Positions 40,568 through 49,036 of a stretch of 64,000 nt of DNA are shown here, piece by piece. The DNA comes from Streptomyces sp. DH24 (lineage in GTDB: Bacteria; Actinomycetota; Actinomycetes; Streptomycetales; Streptomycetaceae). How positions within the stretch are numbered: position 1 is the stretch's first letter; each line of letters begins with the position of its first letter. A program made the translations under genes and the position numbers. Under the pieces are notes generated by a model. The model ran no database searches and was not told where the DNA came from. It was given only the letters and a program-made list of their open reading frames with translations. The stretch is from contig NZ_JARVKW010000034.1 in NCBI RefSeq assembly GCF_029813775.1, forward strand, positions 1-64,000, given 5' to 3'.

Positions 40568-41944
40568 TTACTGGGCGGCGATCCGCGCCAGCCGCCGGGC
40601 CTCGTCGCGGGTGTCGTGGGCGATGGCGTCCTCGTCGGCGGTGAGCAGCCGGCCGTTCTCGACGATCTGGCGGCCGTTCACGAAGGAGGCGGTGACGGGG
40701 GCGGCGGCGCCGAAGACCAGCGCGGTCACCGGGTCGGCGATGGAGGCGTGGGCGAGCGTGTCGAGCTTCCACAGCACGAGGTCGGCGAGCTTGCCGGGCT
40801 CCAGGGAGCCGGTCTCGCGGGCGCGCCCGAGGACCTGGGCGCCGCCGTACGTGCCGAGCCGCAGCGCCTGCCGGGCGTTCAGGGCGGTCTCGCGGTGCGC
40901 GCCGAGGCGGTTGATCAGCAGGGCGTTGCGCAGTTCGGTGTGGAGTTCGCCGGACTCGTTGGAGGCGGTGCCGTCGACGCCGAGGCCGACGGGGACGCCG
41001 GCGGCGAGCATGTCGGGGACGCGGGCGATGCCGGCGGCGAGGCGGGCGTTGGAGGACGGGCAGTGCGCGACGCCGGTCCTGGTGCGGGCGAACGCGGCGA
41101 TGTCGGAGTCGTTCATGTGGACGCAGTGCGCCATCCACACGTCCTCGCCGAGCCAGCCGGTGGACTCGAAGTAGTCGGTCGGGCCCATCCCGAACAGTTC
41201 GTGGCAGAACTTCTCCTCCTCCACGGTCTCCGAGCCGTGGGTGTGCAGCCGGACGCCGAGGCGGCGGGCCAGTTCGGCGCCCTGCCGGAGCAGTTCGGTG
41301 GAGACGGAGAAGGGGGAGCAGGGGGCGACGGCGACCTGGGTCATCGCGTCGAAGGAGGAGTCGTGGTGCTGCCGGACGGTCTCCTCGGTGGCGGCGAGCG
41401 CGCCGTCCAGGGTCTCGACGGCGAAGTCCGGGGGCAGGCCGCCGTCCTTCTCGCTGCGGTCCATGGAGCCGCGGGCGAGGGTGAAGCGGACTCCCGTCTC
41501 GCGGGCGGCGCGGATGATCGTGCCGGACAGGTCGCCGGAGCCGTGCGGGAAGACGTAGTGGTGGTCCATGGCGGTGGTGACGCCGCCGCGGGCCATCATC
41601 GCGAGCGAGCCGCGGGCCGCGGCGTCGACCATCTTCTCGTCGATGCGGGCCCACACCGGGTACAGGGCGACGAGCCAGTTGAAGAGGTTGTGGTCGGTGG
41701 CCAGGCCCCGGGTGATCCACTGGTAGAAGTGGTGGTGGGTGTTGACCAGGCCGGGGGTCACGAGGTGACCGGAGGCGTCGACGCGGCGTACGACGTTCTC
41801 CAGGCCGTCGGGGGCGTGGCCCGCGCCGAGCGACTCGATGCGGTTGCCGGCCAGCACGAGGTGCCCGGAGGCGTACTCGGTGTCGTCGGCGTCGACCGTC
41901 GCGATCGCACAGTTCTCGATGACGATGCGCTGGGCTGCTGCCAT
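40568..41944 (-). CDS. 8-oxoguanine deaminase-like amidohydrolase
   Basis: A 458-residue amidohydrolase. The metal site is NTHHHFYQWITRGL, followed by RLHTHGSETVEEEKFCHELF, AHCVHMNDSDIAAF and the Asp in LGVDGTASNESGEL. The NTHHHFYQ form is the one I know from 8-oxoguanine deaminases, which convert 8-oxoguanine to urate; that fits directly upstream of uricase. Guanine or isoxanthopterin deamination cannot be ruled out. ATG 41944 is preceded by AAAGGA. It follows uricase on the minus strand across a terminator. Confidence 0.88.
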   Translation of the reverse strand: MAAAQRIVIENCAIATVDADDTEYASGHLVLAGNRIESLGAGHAPDGLENVVRRVDASGHLVTPGLVNTHHHFYQWITRGLATDHNLFNWLVALYPVWARIDEKMVDAAARGSLAMMARGGVTTAMDHHYVFPHGSGDLSGTIIRAARETGVRFTLARGSMDRSEKDGGLPPDFAVETLDGALAATEETVRQHHDSSFDAMTQVAVAPCSPFSVSTELLRQGAELARRLGVRLHTHGSETVEEEKFCHELFGMGPTDYFESTGWLGEDVWMAHCVHMNDSDIAAFARTRTGVAHCPSSNARLAAGIARVPDMLAAGVPVGLGVDGTASNESGELHTELRNALLINRLGAHRETALNARQALRLGTYGGAQVLGRARETGSLEPGKLADLVLWKLDTLAHASIADPVTALVFGAAAPVTASFVNGRQIVENGRLLTADEDAIAHDTRDEARRLARIAAQ

Positions 41945-42040
41945 GATTCGTCCTTTGCGCTTTCGGGAGAGGGCACGGCAGGACCCTAGGAGTTTTGAGT
42001 GCCGCGGCCGGGGAGGCGGCCACGGGTGCCGATGGAGAGC

Positions 42041-42068
42041 GGGTGCCCCCAGCGCCCTGGGGGCACCC
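42041..42068 (-). terminator. terminator after uricase
   Basis: GGGTGCCCCCAG (42041-42052) and 42057-42068 form a 12-bp stem with a 4-nt loop just after the uricase stop. It divides the uricase operon from the 8-oxoguanine deaminase gene. Confidence 0.75.
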
Positions 42069-42074
42069 GGTGGG

Positions 42075-43022
42075 TCACAGGTTGCTGAGGTCGACCGGGA
42101 TGCGCGGCTCGCAGCCGTCGCGCAGGACGGTGGCCTCGATCAGGCCGTAGGGCCGGTCGGCGGCGAAGTAGACCTCATTTTCGTTCTTCAGTCCGAACGG
42201 CTCCAGGTCCACCAGGAAGTGGTGCTTGTTCGGCAGGGAGAAGCGGACCTCGTCGATCTCGCCGCGGTTGTTGATGATGCGCGCGCCCATCTGGTACAGC
42301 GTCTGCTGGAGGGACAGCGAGTACGTCTCGGCGAAGGCCTGGAGCATGTGCTTCTTCGTCTGCTCGTAGGACTTCTCCCAGTTGGGCATCCTCTGCTCGT
42401 CGTCGGTCCAGTTGAACCGCCAGCGGGCGGAGACCTGGGTGGCCAGGATGCGGTCGTAGGCCTCCTTGAGCGTCGTGTACCTGTCCTTGACGTAGCCCCA
42501 GAACTCGGAGTTCGTCGAGTTCATCACCACGAGGTCCTTGAGGCCGGAGACGACCTCCCAGCTCTCGCCGTCGTAGGTGATCTGCGTCAGCCGGGTCTCC
42601 TGGCCCTTGCGGACGAAGGAGTGCTTGACCTCGTCGGCGCCGATGAACTTGGAGTTGGCGTCGGAGGTCTCGATGCGCTCCCAGGCGTACTCCTCGATGC
42701 GGATCCGGGCGCGGTGGATCGGCTCCTGCGAGGTGACGAAGTGGCGGGCGAGGTGGATGCCGAACTGCTCGGCGGACTCGATGCCGTGTTCCTTGGCGAA
42801 CGCGTACACCGTGTTCTTGGTGGTGTCGGTCGGCAGGACGTTGGCGTTGGAGCCGGAGTAGTGGACCTCCTCCATGTCGCCGGACAGGGCGACGGAGACG
42901 TTCAGGTCCTTGATGTGATGGGTGGCGCCGTCCCGCGTGATCTTGACGACTCGGTTCTCGGCCTTGCCGTACTGGTTCTGCCCCAGCATCACAGGGCGGG
43001 CAGGGCGGGAATTGACGGTCAT
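42075..43022 (-). CDS. urate oxidase (factor-independent uricase)
   Basis: A 315-residue uricase. Signatures are LGQNQYGKAENRVVKITRDG, VLPTDTTKNTVYAFAKEHGI with the catalytic Thr, TNSEFWGYVKDRYTTL and NKHHFLVDLEPFGLKNENEV. It oxidises urate with O2 to 5-hydroxyisourate and H2O2. The gene follows HIU hydrolase by 4 bases, so the next enzyme is co-made. Catalase (60364) would remove the peroxide. Confidence 0.97.
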   Translation of the reverse strand: MTVNSRPARPVMLGQNQYGKAENRVVKITRDGATHHIKDLNVSVALSGDMEEVHYSGSNANVLPTDTTKNTVYAFAKEHGIESAEQFGIHLARHFVTSQEPIHRARIRIEEYAWERIETSDANSKFIGADEVKHSFVRKGQETRLTQITYDGESWEVVSGLKDLVVMNSTNSEFWGYVKDRYTTLKEAYDRILATQVSARWRFNWTDDEQRMPNWEKSYEQTKKHMLQAFAETYSLSLQQTLYQMGARIINNRGEIDEVRFSLPNKHHFLVDLEPFGLKNENEVYFAADRPYGLIEATVLRDGCEPRIPVDLSNL

Positions 43023-43026
43023 TTAG

Positions 43027-43440
43027 CTAGCTCCCTCGGTAAACGGAGTAGCCGAACGGGTTGAGCAGCAGCGGTACGTGGTAGTGCTCGCCCGGCACGA
43101 CGGCGAACGTGATCGCCACCTCCGGGAAGAACACGCCCCGGCCGCTGTCCCGAGTCGCGGGGGCGTCCTGCTGCGCATCGGCTTGCTGGTTCGCAAAATT
43201 CTCGGACTTCGAGAAGTACGCCTCGACGGCGAAGTCGAGCCGTACGTGGGTGGTCCCCTCCGGCAGGGCCGGGAGGTCCTTGCACCGGCCGTCCGCGTCG
43301 GTCGCCGATCCGCCGAGCGCCTGCCAGTCCGCCTCGCGCCCGGCGCGGGCGCAGAGGTGGACGGCGACGCCCTCGGCGGGGCGGCCGACGCTGGTGTCCA
43401 GGATGTGCGTGGACACGGAGGCGGTGGTGCTGGTGCTCAT
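43027..43440 (-). CDS. uraH: 5-hydroxyisourate hydrolase
   Basis: A 137-residue transthyretin-related protein. The N-terminal THILDTSVGRPAEGVAVHLC and the C-terminal tetrapeptide YRGS identify HIU hydrolase rather than transthyretin, and HYHVPLLLNPFGYSVYRGS carries the catalytic His region. It hydrolyses 5-hydroxyisourate to OHCU. It has an unusual insert (ENFANQQADAQQDAPATRDS) rich in Gln/Ala/Asp. The gene lies between OHCU decarboxylase and uricase with gaps of only 2-4 bases. Confidence 0.95.
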   Translation of the reverse strand: MSTSTTASVSTHILDTSVGRPAEGVAVHLCARAGREADWQALGGSATDADGRCKDLPALPEGTTHVRLDFAVEAYFSKSENFANQQADAQQDAPATRDSGRGVFFPEVAITFAVVPGEHYHVPLLLNPFGYSVYRGS

Positions 43441-43442
43441 GT

Positions 43443-43955
43443 TCAGGCTTCCTCTTCGACGAGTCGGGCCAGACGGATGCGGTTGATCTTCCCCAGCTCG
43501 GCGCGGACGATCTCCCGCTCCTGCTCGGGCGAGTTGCCGATCCGCTCCTTGACCGCGTCGCGCATCTGCTCGCCGGTCCTGCCGGTGGCGCAGATCAGGA
43601 AGACATGGCCGAACTTGTCCTGGTAGGCCAGGTTGAGTTCGAGCATCTCCGCCTTGAGGTCGTCGGAGGCGCCGGCCATGCCGCGCTGTTCCCGGGCCGA
43701 GGTGGGGTCGCCGGGCCGGGGCCGCCCGATCGGCGGGTGCCCGGCCATCGCCTCGGCCAGGTCGTCCGCGGTCAGGCCGGCCATGGCCGCGTCGCTCGTG
43801 GCGTAGAGGTCCTCGGCGGTGGCGTAGGGGCGGGCGGCGAGGAGCCGCTCGACCCACGCCGTCGCGGCGCACGCCTCGTGGAGCGCGGAGTGGGCCGCGT
43901 GCTCCTCCAGGGCGTTGAACCGGGCCAGGCCCGGCGGCGTGGAACTGGTCGTCAC
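43443..43955 (-). CDS. OHCU decarboxylase
   Basis: A 170-residue all-helical protein. The catalytic His is in AMAGHPPIGRPRPGDPTSAR, with LAYQDKFGHVFLICATGRTG following. It decarboxylates OHCU to S-allantoin. GTG 43955 is chosen because GGAGG lies five bases before it; the open frame continues upstream. It is the first gene of the uricase operon (OHCU decarboxylase, HIU hydrolase, uricase). Confidence 0.94.
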   Translation of the reverse strand: MTTSSTPPGLARFNALEEHAAHSALHEACAATAWVERLLAARPYATAEDLYATSDAAMAGLTADDLAEAMAGHPPIGRPRPGDPTSAREQRGMAGASDDLKAEMLELNLAYQDKFGHVFLICATGRTGEQMRDAVKERIGNSPEQEREIVRAELGKINRIRLARLVEEEA

Positions 43956-43993
43956 GGGAGCCTCCGTGGCCTTGTGCTGAACGGGCGTGCCGA

Positions 43994-44035
43994 TAGCTAA
44001 CGCCCTCCGAAACAGCACGTCAACACTTTGTTGAA
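43994..44035 (-). promoter_or_regulatory. uricase operon promoter with 17-bp palindrome
   Basis: On the minus strand TTGACG (44023-44018) and TAGCTA (43999-43994) are 18 bases apart. The -35 is inside GTCAACACTTTGTTGAA (44019-44035). Unlike the other purine promoters no convincing 15-bp AllR-like box is seen here. Confidence 0.65.
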
Positions 44036-44056
44036 AATTCGGGGTAACAAAAAGGA

Positions 44057-44083
44057 GCCGCCGCCCGGGGTGCGGGCGGCGGC
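44057..44083 (-). terminator. intrinsic terminator of the HTH operon
   Basis: GCCGCCGCCC (44057-44066) and GGGCGGCGGC (44074-44083) pair over 7 bases, and the minus strand continues into a T5 run. Confidence 0.8.
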
Positions 44084-44109
44084 CTCCGAGGCTCGTGACA
44101 GGGGCCTGA

Positions 44110-44478
44110 TCAGGCCTCTTTCTCGCGGTTGAGGTAGTTGTAGACGGTGAAGCGGCTGACGCCGAGCGCGCTCGCCACCGTCTCCACGCCGTGCCGCACG
44201 GAGAACGCGCCGCGCGCCTCCAGGGCCCGTACGACCTCCTGCTTGGCCTTGCGGTCCAGGTCGGCGAGCGGCCTGCCCCTGCGGCGCTCCATGGCGGCCA
44301 GGATGTGGTCCAGGGAGTCGGCGAGCTGCGGCAGGCGCACGGCGACGACGTCGGCGCCCTCCCAGGACAGCACGACGTCGTCGGGGCCGGCCTCGTCGGG
44401 CGGGATCATCACGCCGCCCATGGCGTCGACCAGCGGTTTCACGGCCGCGATGAAGGGCGCGTCGCCGGTCGCGGTCAC
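44110..44478 (-). CDS. small helix-turn-helix protein of the purine region
   Basis: A 122-residue protein. The C-terminal ~45 residues form a helix-turn-helix (KQEVVRALEARGAFSVRHGV and VASALGVSRFTVYNYLNRE) like that of Fis or PucR C-terminal domains. The N-terminal half is alpha/beta (FIAAVKPLVDAMGGVMIPPD). GTG 44478 overlaps the stop of the upstream gene (GTGA). A homologous gene pair occurs next to purine genes in other Streptomyces, so control of purine catabolism is possible. Its binding site is unknown. Confidence 0.8.
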   Translation of the reverse strand: MTATGDAPFIAAVKPLVDAMGGVMIPPDEAGPDDVVLSWEGADVVAVRLPQLADSLDHILAAMERRRGRPLADLDRKAKQEVVRALEARGAFSVRHGVETVASALGVSRFTVYNYLNREKEA

Positions 44479-44726
44479 CGGTCGCCCTCCTCGATCACGC
44501 TGACCTGGAGCGAGATCCGGGTGGCACCGGCCGCCAGGGTCCTGCGCAGCAGCTCGTCGACGGCGCCCAGCACCGGCTCGGAGCCGCCCTCCACCGTGTT
44601 GCCGAACGGGCCCACGTCCACGGCGTCCAGTTCGGCCGCCGCCACGACCTCGCGGGCCACCAGCGCGTGCGCGGGCGCCTCGTCCAGGTCGAAGGGCTCG
44701 GTCGTGAACTCCACTTTCAGTCGCAC
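44475..44726 (-). CDS. thiamine-binding-protein-like (MTH1187/YkoF family) small protein
   Basis: An 83-residue ferredoxin-like alpha/beta protein: LKVEFTTEPFDLDEAPAHAL, EVVAAAELDAVDVGPFGNTV and the end ATRISLQVSVIEEGDR match the MTH1187/YkoF fold (Thiamine_BP). The GTG start at 44726 follows GGGGG. It is coupled to the HTH gene and could act as its ligand-sensing partner. The family call is from memory of the fold pattern and could be wrong. Confidence 0.65.
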   Translation of the reverse strand: MRLKVEFTTEPFDLDEAPAHALVAREVVAAAELDAVDVGPFGNTVEGGSEPVLGAVDELLRRTLAAGATRISLQVSVIEEGDR

Positions 44727-44970
44727 TGTGCCCCCATGGCATCTCCTTCGGCCCGGCGTGCCGCCAGGCGCGCGGCCGGACCGGGCTTCGGCAGTCCCGC
44801 CCGCCTGGGGAGACCTTAACGGACCCGCGCGGCGGACAGCTCGCCGCGCGGATTCCGCCGCCGGTGGCGCACCGGCGGACCGCCCGGGACGCGCACCCCG
44901 CCCGCAACGACGGACGCGGCCTCCTGCCCCGTAGAGCAGACGACGGAAGTCCGCAGGAGGGGAGCTCGAC

Positions 44971-46056
44971 GTGGCAGGACACCGAGTCAGGGGTGCGAAG
45001 GGTACGGCGGTGGCGGTGGCGGCGATGGCGGCGCTGACCGCGTCGCAGGCACCGCCCGAGGCGCGGGCCTCCGCGCAGCAGCGACCGGCACCGGCCGAGC
45101 AGGGGACCAGCGTGTCAGGTGACACTCCGTACCGGACCGAGCTGCCGCCGCTGCGTGCCGAGGGGCGCGGCGCGGACGAGGGGGACGGCCCGGTGGCCGG
45201 GGGCACGAGGGCGGGCGCGCTGCCCGCGACGGTGTTCGCCGCCTACCGCGGCGCCGAGGAGGAGCTCGCGCGCACGGCGCCCGGCTGCCGGCTGCGGTGG
45301 CAGTTGCTGGCCGCGATCGGCCAGGTGGAGTCCGGTCAGGCGCGGGGCGGCCGGGTGACGCCGGACGGCACGACCACCACGCCGATCCGGGGACCCCGGC
45401 TGGACGGCGGCCCGTTCGCCGTCATCCGGGACACCGACGGCGGCGCGTACGACGGGGACACGGCCTACGACCGCGCCGTCGGCCCGATGCAGTTCATCCC
45501 GTCGACCTGGGCCCGCTGGGGCGCGGACGCCAACGGCGACGGACGGGCCGACCCGCACAACGTCTTCGACGCGGCGCTGGCCGCCGGGCGCTACCTGTGC
45601 GCGGGCGGCAGGGACCTGTCCCGGCCCGCCGACCTGGACCGGGCGATCCTCGGCTACAACCACTCCACGGCCTACCTGCGCACGGTGCGGGCCTGGTACG
45701 CGTACTTCCTGGCCGGGCACCGGGTGGTCCCGGACGGCGCGGCGGCCTCCGAGCCGCGCCCGGAGCCGTCCCGCCGGGAGAAGACCCCTTCGGAGCCGTC
45801 CGCGAAGCCGACCGCCCGCCCGGGCGCCGGCCCCTCCCGCACCCCGGCCGCACCCGCCGCACCGGCCTCCCCCTCCCCCGCCCCGTCCGGCTCGTCACAG
45901 CAGCCCCGCCAGACCCCCAAGCCCCAACTGCCCGCACCCGAACCGTCCCTCGACCTGCCCGGCGACGACCTGCTGCCCAGTGACGGTCCCCTGGCCGGCA
46001 ACAGTGCGGACTCGGTCGCCGCCACCCCCTCCACAACCGCCGCTACCGGGCGGTAA
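44971..46056 (+). CDS. secreted lytic transglycosylase
   Basis: A 361-residue precursor with an N-terminal signal segment (AVAVAAMAALTASQAPPEAR), a lytic murein transglycosylase domain (LRWQLLAAIGQVESGQARGG with catalytic Glu, YDRAVGPMQFIPSTWARWGA, DANGDGRADPHNVFDAALAA and GYNHSTAYLRTVRAWY), and a Pro/Ser/Ala-rich C-terminal tail of about 100 residues. It cleaves glycan strands by forming 1,6-anhydroMurNAc. GTG 44971 follows GGAGGGGAG. The tail could span peptidoglycan. Confidence 0.92.
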   Translation: MAGHRVRGAKGTAVAVAAMAALTASQAPPEARASAQQRPAPAEQGTSVSGDTPYRTELPPLRAEGRGADEGDGPVAGGTRAGALPATVFAAYRGAEEELARTAPGCRLRWQLLAAIGQVESGQARGGRVTPDGTTTTPIRGPRLDGGPFAVIRDTDGGAYDGDTAYDRAVGPMQFIPSTWARWGADANGDGRADPHNVFDAALAAGRYLCAGGRDLSRPADLDRAILGYNHSTAYLRTVRAWYAYFLAGHRVVPDGAAASEPRPEPSRREKTPSEPSAKPTARPGAGPSRTPAAPAAPASPSPAPSGSSQQPRQTPKPQLPAPEPSLDLPGDDLLPSDGPLAGNSADSVAATPSTTAATGR

Positions 46057-46111
46057 TGTCGCCACCCGCCGGACAGGTCTTGGACCGGCGGGTGAGCGCG
46101 AAGGGGCCCTC

Positions 46112-47158
46112 ATGGCGACGGACATGCCTGCGGAGACGCAAGCGGCGTACGAGCGTTGGGAGCGCATGTGGAGCCACCGCGAGCAGCTGCTCAAGGTGGC
46201 GCGGCGCCGGTCGATGAGCCGGGAGGACGCCGAGGACGCCGTGCACGAGGCGATGCTGCGCGCGGCGGAGCGCCCCGACCTGGACGACGAGCGCCTCGCC
46301 GCCTGGCTGACGACCGTGACCATGCGGCTGTGCGTGGACCGGTACCGGCAGGTCAACCGTGAGGCCGAGGTGCGCACCAGCCCCACGCTGGTCGCGCCGG
46401 GGCCGGTGCCCGTCGACGAGGCGGTGTGCGACCGCGCCGAGGCCCGGTGGCTGGCGGTGCGCAGCGGCGAGCTGCCCGCCCGGCAGGCGGAGGCGCTGCG
46501 GCTGAAGTCGCAGGACCTGGACGTCGGCCAGGTGGCCGTGCGGATGGGGCTGAGCTACCGGACGGTCGAGTCGCTGCTGGCCCGCGCCCGGCGCACGCTG
46601 CGCAACTCGCTGGCCGGGACGCTGGGGCTCGCGCTGTTCCTGGCCGGCCGGGGCCGGCCGCGCACCGGCGGCAAGGTGCAGGCCGCGGCGGCCGCCTCCA
46701 CGGCGGCCACGCTGGCGGTGGCGGGACTCTGCCTGCCGTACGCGCTGGAGGGCGGCGGAAACGGTCCGGCACCGCGGCCGTCCACGTCCCGGGGCGTGGA
46801 GTCGCTGGTGACCGACGGCGCCGGCGACGGGCTGCGCCTGCCGGGGCCGGCCGGGTCGTCGTCGCGTCCGACGGGGCCCGGCCGGGAGGCGAGCGGGACG
46901 GGCGACGACGGTGCGCTGCTGCCGCTGTCCGTGCCGTCGCTGCCGGAGGTGTCCCCGCTGCCCGCGCTGTCCGAGGCTCCGGTGCCGGACCTGCCTGCGG
47001 TGCCGGACCTGCCGGCCGGGTCGGGCGTGCCGTCCGCCCCGTCGCTGCCCTCGGCCCCCGAGGTCCCGTCGGTCCCGCCGGTCCCGGAGGCCACCGCCGT
47101 GCCGTCCGCGCCGCTGCCCGTTCCCACCCCGAGCGGATCGGCTCCCCGGCTGCCGTAG
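46112..47158 (+). CDS. ECF-type sigma factor with transmembrane helix and extracytoplasmic tail
   Basis: A 348-residue protein. Sigma region 2 is LLKVARRRSMSREDAEDAVH followed by WLTTVTMRLCVDRYRQ, and region 4 is ELPARQAEALRLKSQDLDVG with MGLSYRTVESLLARARRTLR. After region 4 come one hydrophobic helix (about 188-210, AAAAASTAATLAVAGLCLPY) and ~140 residues of Pro/Ser/Val-rich repeats (VPSLPEVSPLPALSEAPVPD). Most ECF factors end after region 4, so this one is probably membrane-tethered and may need release by proteolysis. It lies directly upstream of the Mce operon. Confidence 0.88.
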   Translation: MATDMPAETQAAYERWERMWSHREQLLKVARRRSMSREDAEDAVHEAMLRAAERPDLDDERLAAWLTTVTMRLCVDRYRQVNREAEVRTSPTLVAPGPVPVDEAVCDRAEARWLAVRSGELPARQAEALRLKSQDLDVGQVAVRMGLSYRTVESLLARARRTLRNSLAGTLGLALFLAGRGRPRTGGKVQAAAAASTAATLAVAGLCLPYALEGGGNGPAPRPSTSRGVESLVTDGAGDGLRLPGPAGSSSRPTGPGREASGTGDDGALLPLSVPSLPEVSPLPALSEAPVPDLPAVPDLPAGSGVPSAPSLPSAPEVPSVPPVPEATAVPSAPLPVPTPSGSAPRLP

Positions 47159-47327
47159 CCCGCGCCGGACCGGCCGGCCCCGGACCCGCCCCGGACCCGC
47201 CCGGAAGCGGTGGGGAAGCCGTCCGGAAATCCGTCCGAAAAAAAATTCCGGTCCGCCGCGACGGACGCCCCGCCCCTCCCCGTAGAGCAGGTGTCGTGGC
47301 TGCGCAGGCGGGCGGAGGGTGAACCGG

Positions 47328-48266
47328 ATGGGTGTCGAGATCTGTGTGGAAGGGCTGACCAAGTCCTTCGGTCACCAGGTCATCTGGCAGGACGTCTCAC
47401 TGACGCTGCCCGCCGGGGAGGTCTCGGTCATGCTCGGCCCCTCGGGCACGGGCAAGTCGGTGTTCCTCAAGACGCTCGTGGGGCTGCTGAAGCCGGAGCG
47501 CGGGTCGATCACGATCCAGGGCCGGGACATCACCAAGCTCCGCGAGCACGACCTGTACGAGGTGCGGAAGCTGTTCGGCGTGCTGTTCCAGGACGGCGCC
47601 CTGTTCGGGTCGATGAACCTGTACGACAACATCGCCTTCCCGCTGCGGGAGCACACCCGCAAGTCCGAGAGCGACATCCGGCGCATCGTGCTGGAGAAGA
47701 TGGACATGGTCGGGCTGATCGGCGCCGAGGAGAAGCTGCCCGGTGAGATTTCGGGCGGCATGCGCAAGCGGGCCGGGCTGGCCCGGGCCCTGGTGCTGGA
47801 CCCGGAGATCATCCTGTTCGACGAGCCGGACTCCGGTCTCGACCCGGTCCGCGTGGCGTACCTCAACCAGCTGATCGTCGACCTCAACGCGCAGATCGAC
47901 GCCACGTTCCTGATCGTCACGCACGACATCGCCTCCGCCCGCCAGGTGCCCGACAACATCGGGCTGCTGTTCCGCCGCGAACTGGTGATGTTCGGGCCCC
48001 GCGAGAAGCTGCTGACCAGCGACGAGCCGGTCGTACGGCAGTTCCTGAACGGGCGGATGCAGGGGCCGATCGGGATGGCGGAGGAGAAGGACGCCGCGCA
48101 GGTCGAGCAGGAGCTGGCCGCCCTCGACGACGGGGCCGCCGCCCAGGAGCCCACGCCCCGCACTCCCCGGCTGCTGCCGGGGCCGGGCATCGAGCGCCCG
48201 CCGCGCTGGCAGGAGATCGCCAGACGCGAGGCGGAGCTGCACCGCACCGAGGGGGCCGACGCATGA
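47328..48266 (+). CDS. Mce transporter ATPase (MlaF/Mkl type)
   Basis: A 312-residue ABC ATPase. Walker A is GPSGTGKS, the signature is EISGGMRKRAGLARALVLDP, Walker B is IILFDEPDSGLDP, and the H-loop is IVTHD. SGGMRKR in place of SGGQ is usual for Mce/Mla ATPases. ATG 47328 is chosen because GGAGGG lies 8 bases before it. The C-terminal ~55 residues extend beyond the ATPase core. It powers the permease pair encoded next. Confidence 0.95.
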   Translation: MGVEICVEGLTKSFGHQVIWQDVSLTLPAGEVSVMLGPSGTGKSVFLKTLVGLLKPERGSITIQGRDITKLREHDLYEVRKLFGVLFQDGALFGSMNLYDNIAFPLREHTRKSESDIRRIVLEKMDMVGLIGAEEKLPGEISGGMRKRAGLARALVLDPEIILFDEPDSGLDPVRVAYLNQLIVDLNAQIDATFLIVTHDIASARQVPDNIGLLFRRELVMFGPREKLLTSDEPVVRQFLNGRMQGPIGMAEEKDAAQVEQELAALDDGAAAQEPTPRTPRLLPGPGIERPPRWQEIARREAELHRTEGADA

Positions 48267-49033
48267 GCGTGTCACCGACCGGGGCGCTGCGGCACTCCGG
48301 GAACCTGTTCGCGCTGGCCCTGGACGTCCTGCGGACGATTCCGCGGCGGCCCTTCCAGACGCGGGAGTTCATCCAGCAGGCGTGGTTCGTGGCGAGCGTG
48401 ACGATCCTGCCGACGGCGCTGGTGTCGATCCCGTTCGGCGCGGTCATCGCGCTCCAGATCGGCAGCCTGACCCGGCAGCTCGGTGCCCAGTCGTTCTCGG
48501 GCGCCGCCTCCGTCCTCGCCGTGCTGCGGGAGGCGTCGCCGATCGTCACCGCGCTGCTGATCGCGGGCGCGGGCGGCACGGCGATCTGCGCGGATCTCGG
48601 GGCGCGGAAGATCCGCGAGGAGATCGACGCCATGCAGGTGCTCGGCATCGACCCGATCCACCGGCTGGTCGTGCCCCGCGTCCTGGCGTCCATGCTGGTC
48701 GCGGTGCTGCTCAACGGACTGGTGTCGGTCGTGGGCGTGGCGGGCGGCTACTTCTTCAACGTCGTCCTGCAGAACGGCACCCCGGGCGCCTACCTCGCCT
48801 CCTTCACCACGCTCGCCCAGCTGTCCGACCTGTGGGCGGCCGAGCTGAAGGCGCTGGTGTTCGGGGCGATCGCGGGGATCGTCGCCTCGTACAAGGGGCT
48901 CAACGCAAAGGGCGGTCCCAAGGGCGTGGGTGACGCCGTGAACCAGTCCGTGGTGATCACCTTCATGTTGCTGTTCGTGACGAACTTCGTGATGACCGCG
49001 GTGTACTTCCAGGTCGTCCCGCAGAGGGGCTGA
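48263..49033 (+). CDS. Mce permease YrbEA
   Basis: A 256-residue MlaE-type permease with five to six membrane helices: ILPTALVSIPFGAVIALQIG, FSGAASVLAVLREASPIVTA, LIAGAGGTAICADLGARKIR with the conserved EEIDAMQVLGIDP, and VITFMLLFVTNFVMTAVYFQ. It forms one half of the membrane channel. ATG 48263 overlaps the ATPase stop. Confidence 0.95.
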   Translation: MSVSPTGALRHSGNLFALALDVLRTIPRRPFQTREFIQQAWFVASVTILPTALVSIPFGAVIALQIGSLTRQLGAQSFSGAASVLAVLREASPIVTALLIAGAGGTAICADLGARKIREEIDAMQVLGIDPIHRLVVPRVLASMLVAVLLNGLVSVVGVAGGYFFNVVLQNGTPGAYLASFTTLAQLSDLWAAELKALVFGAIAGIVASYKGLNAKGGPKGVGDAVNQSVVITFMLLFVTNFVMTAVYFQVVPQRG

Positions 49034-49036
49034 GGC

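Noticed and set aside
44475-45206. Longer start for the thiamine-binding-like protein (frame open to 45206)
   Set aside because: The upstream part is antisense to the transglycosylase signal region and low complexity; GTG 44726 has a ribosome site and matches the expected family length.
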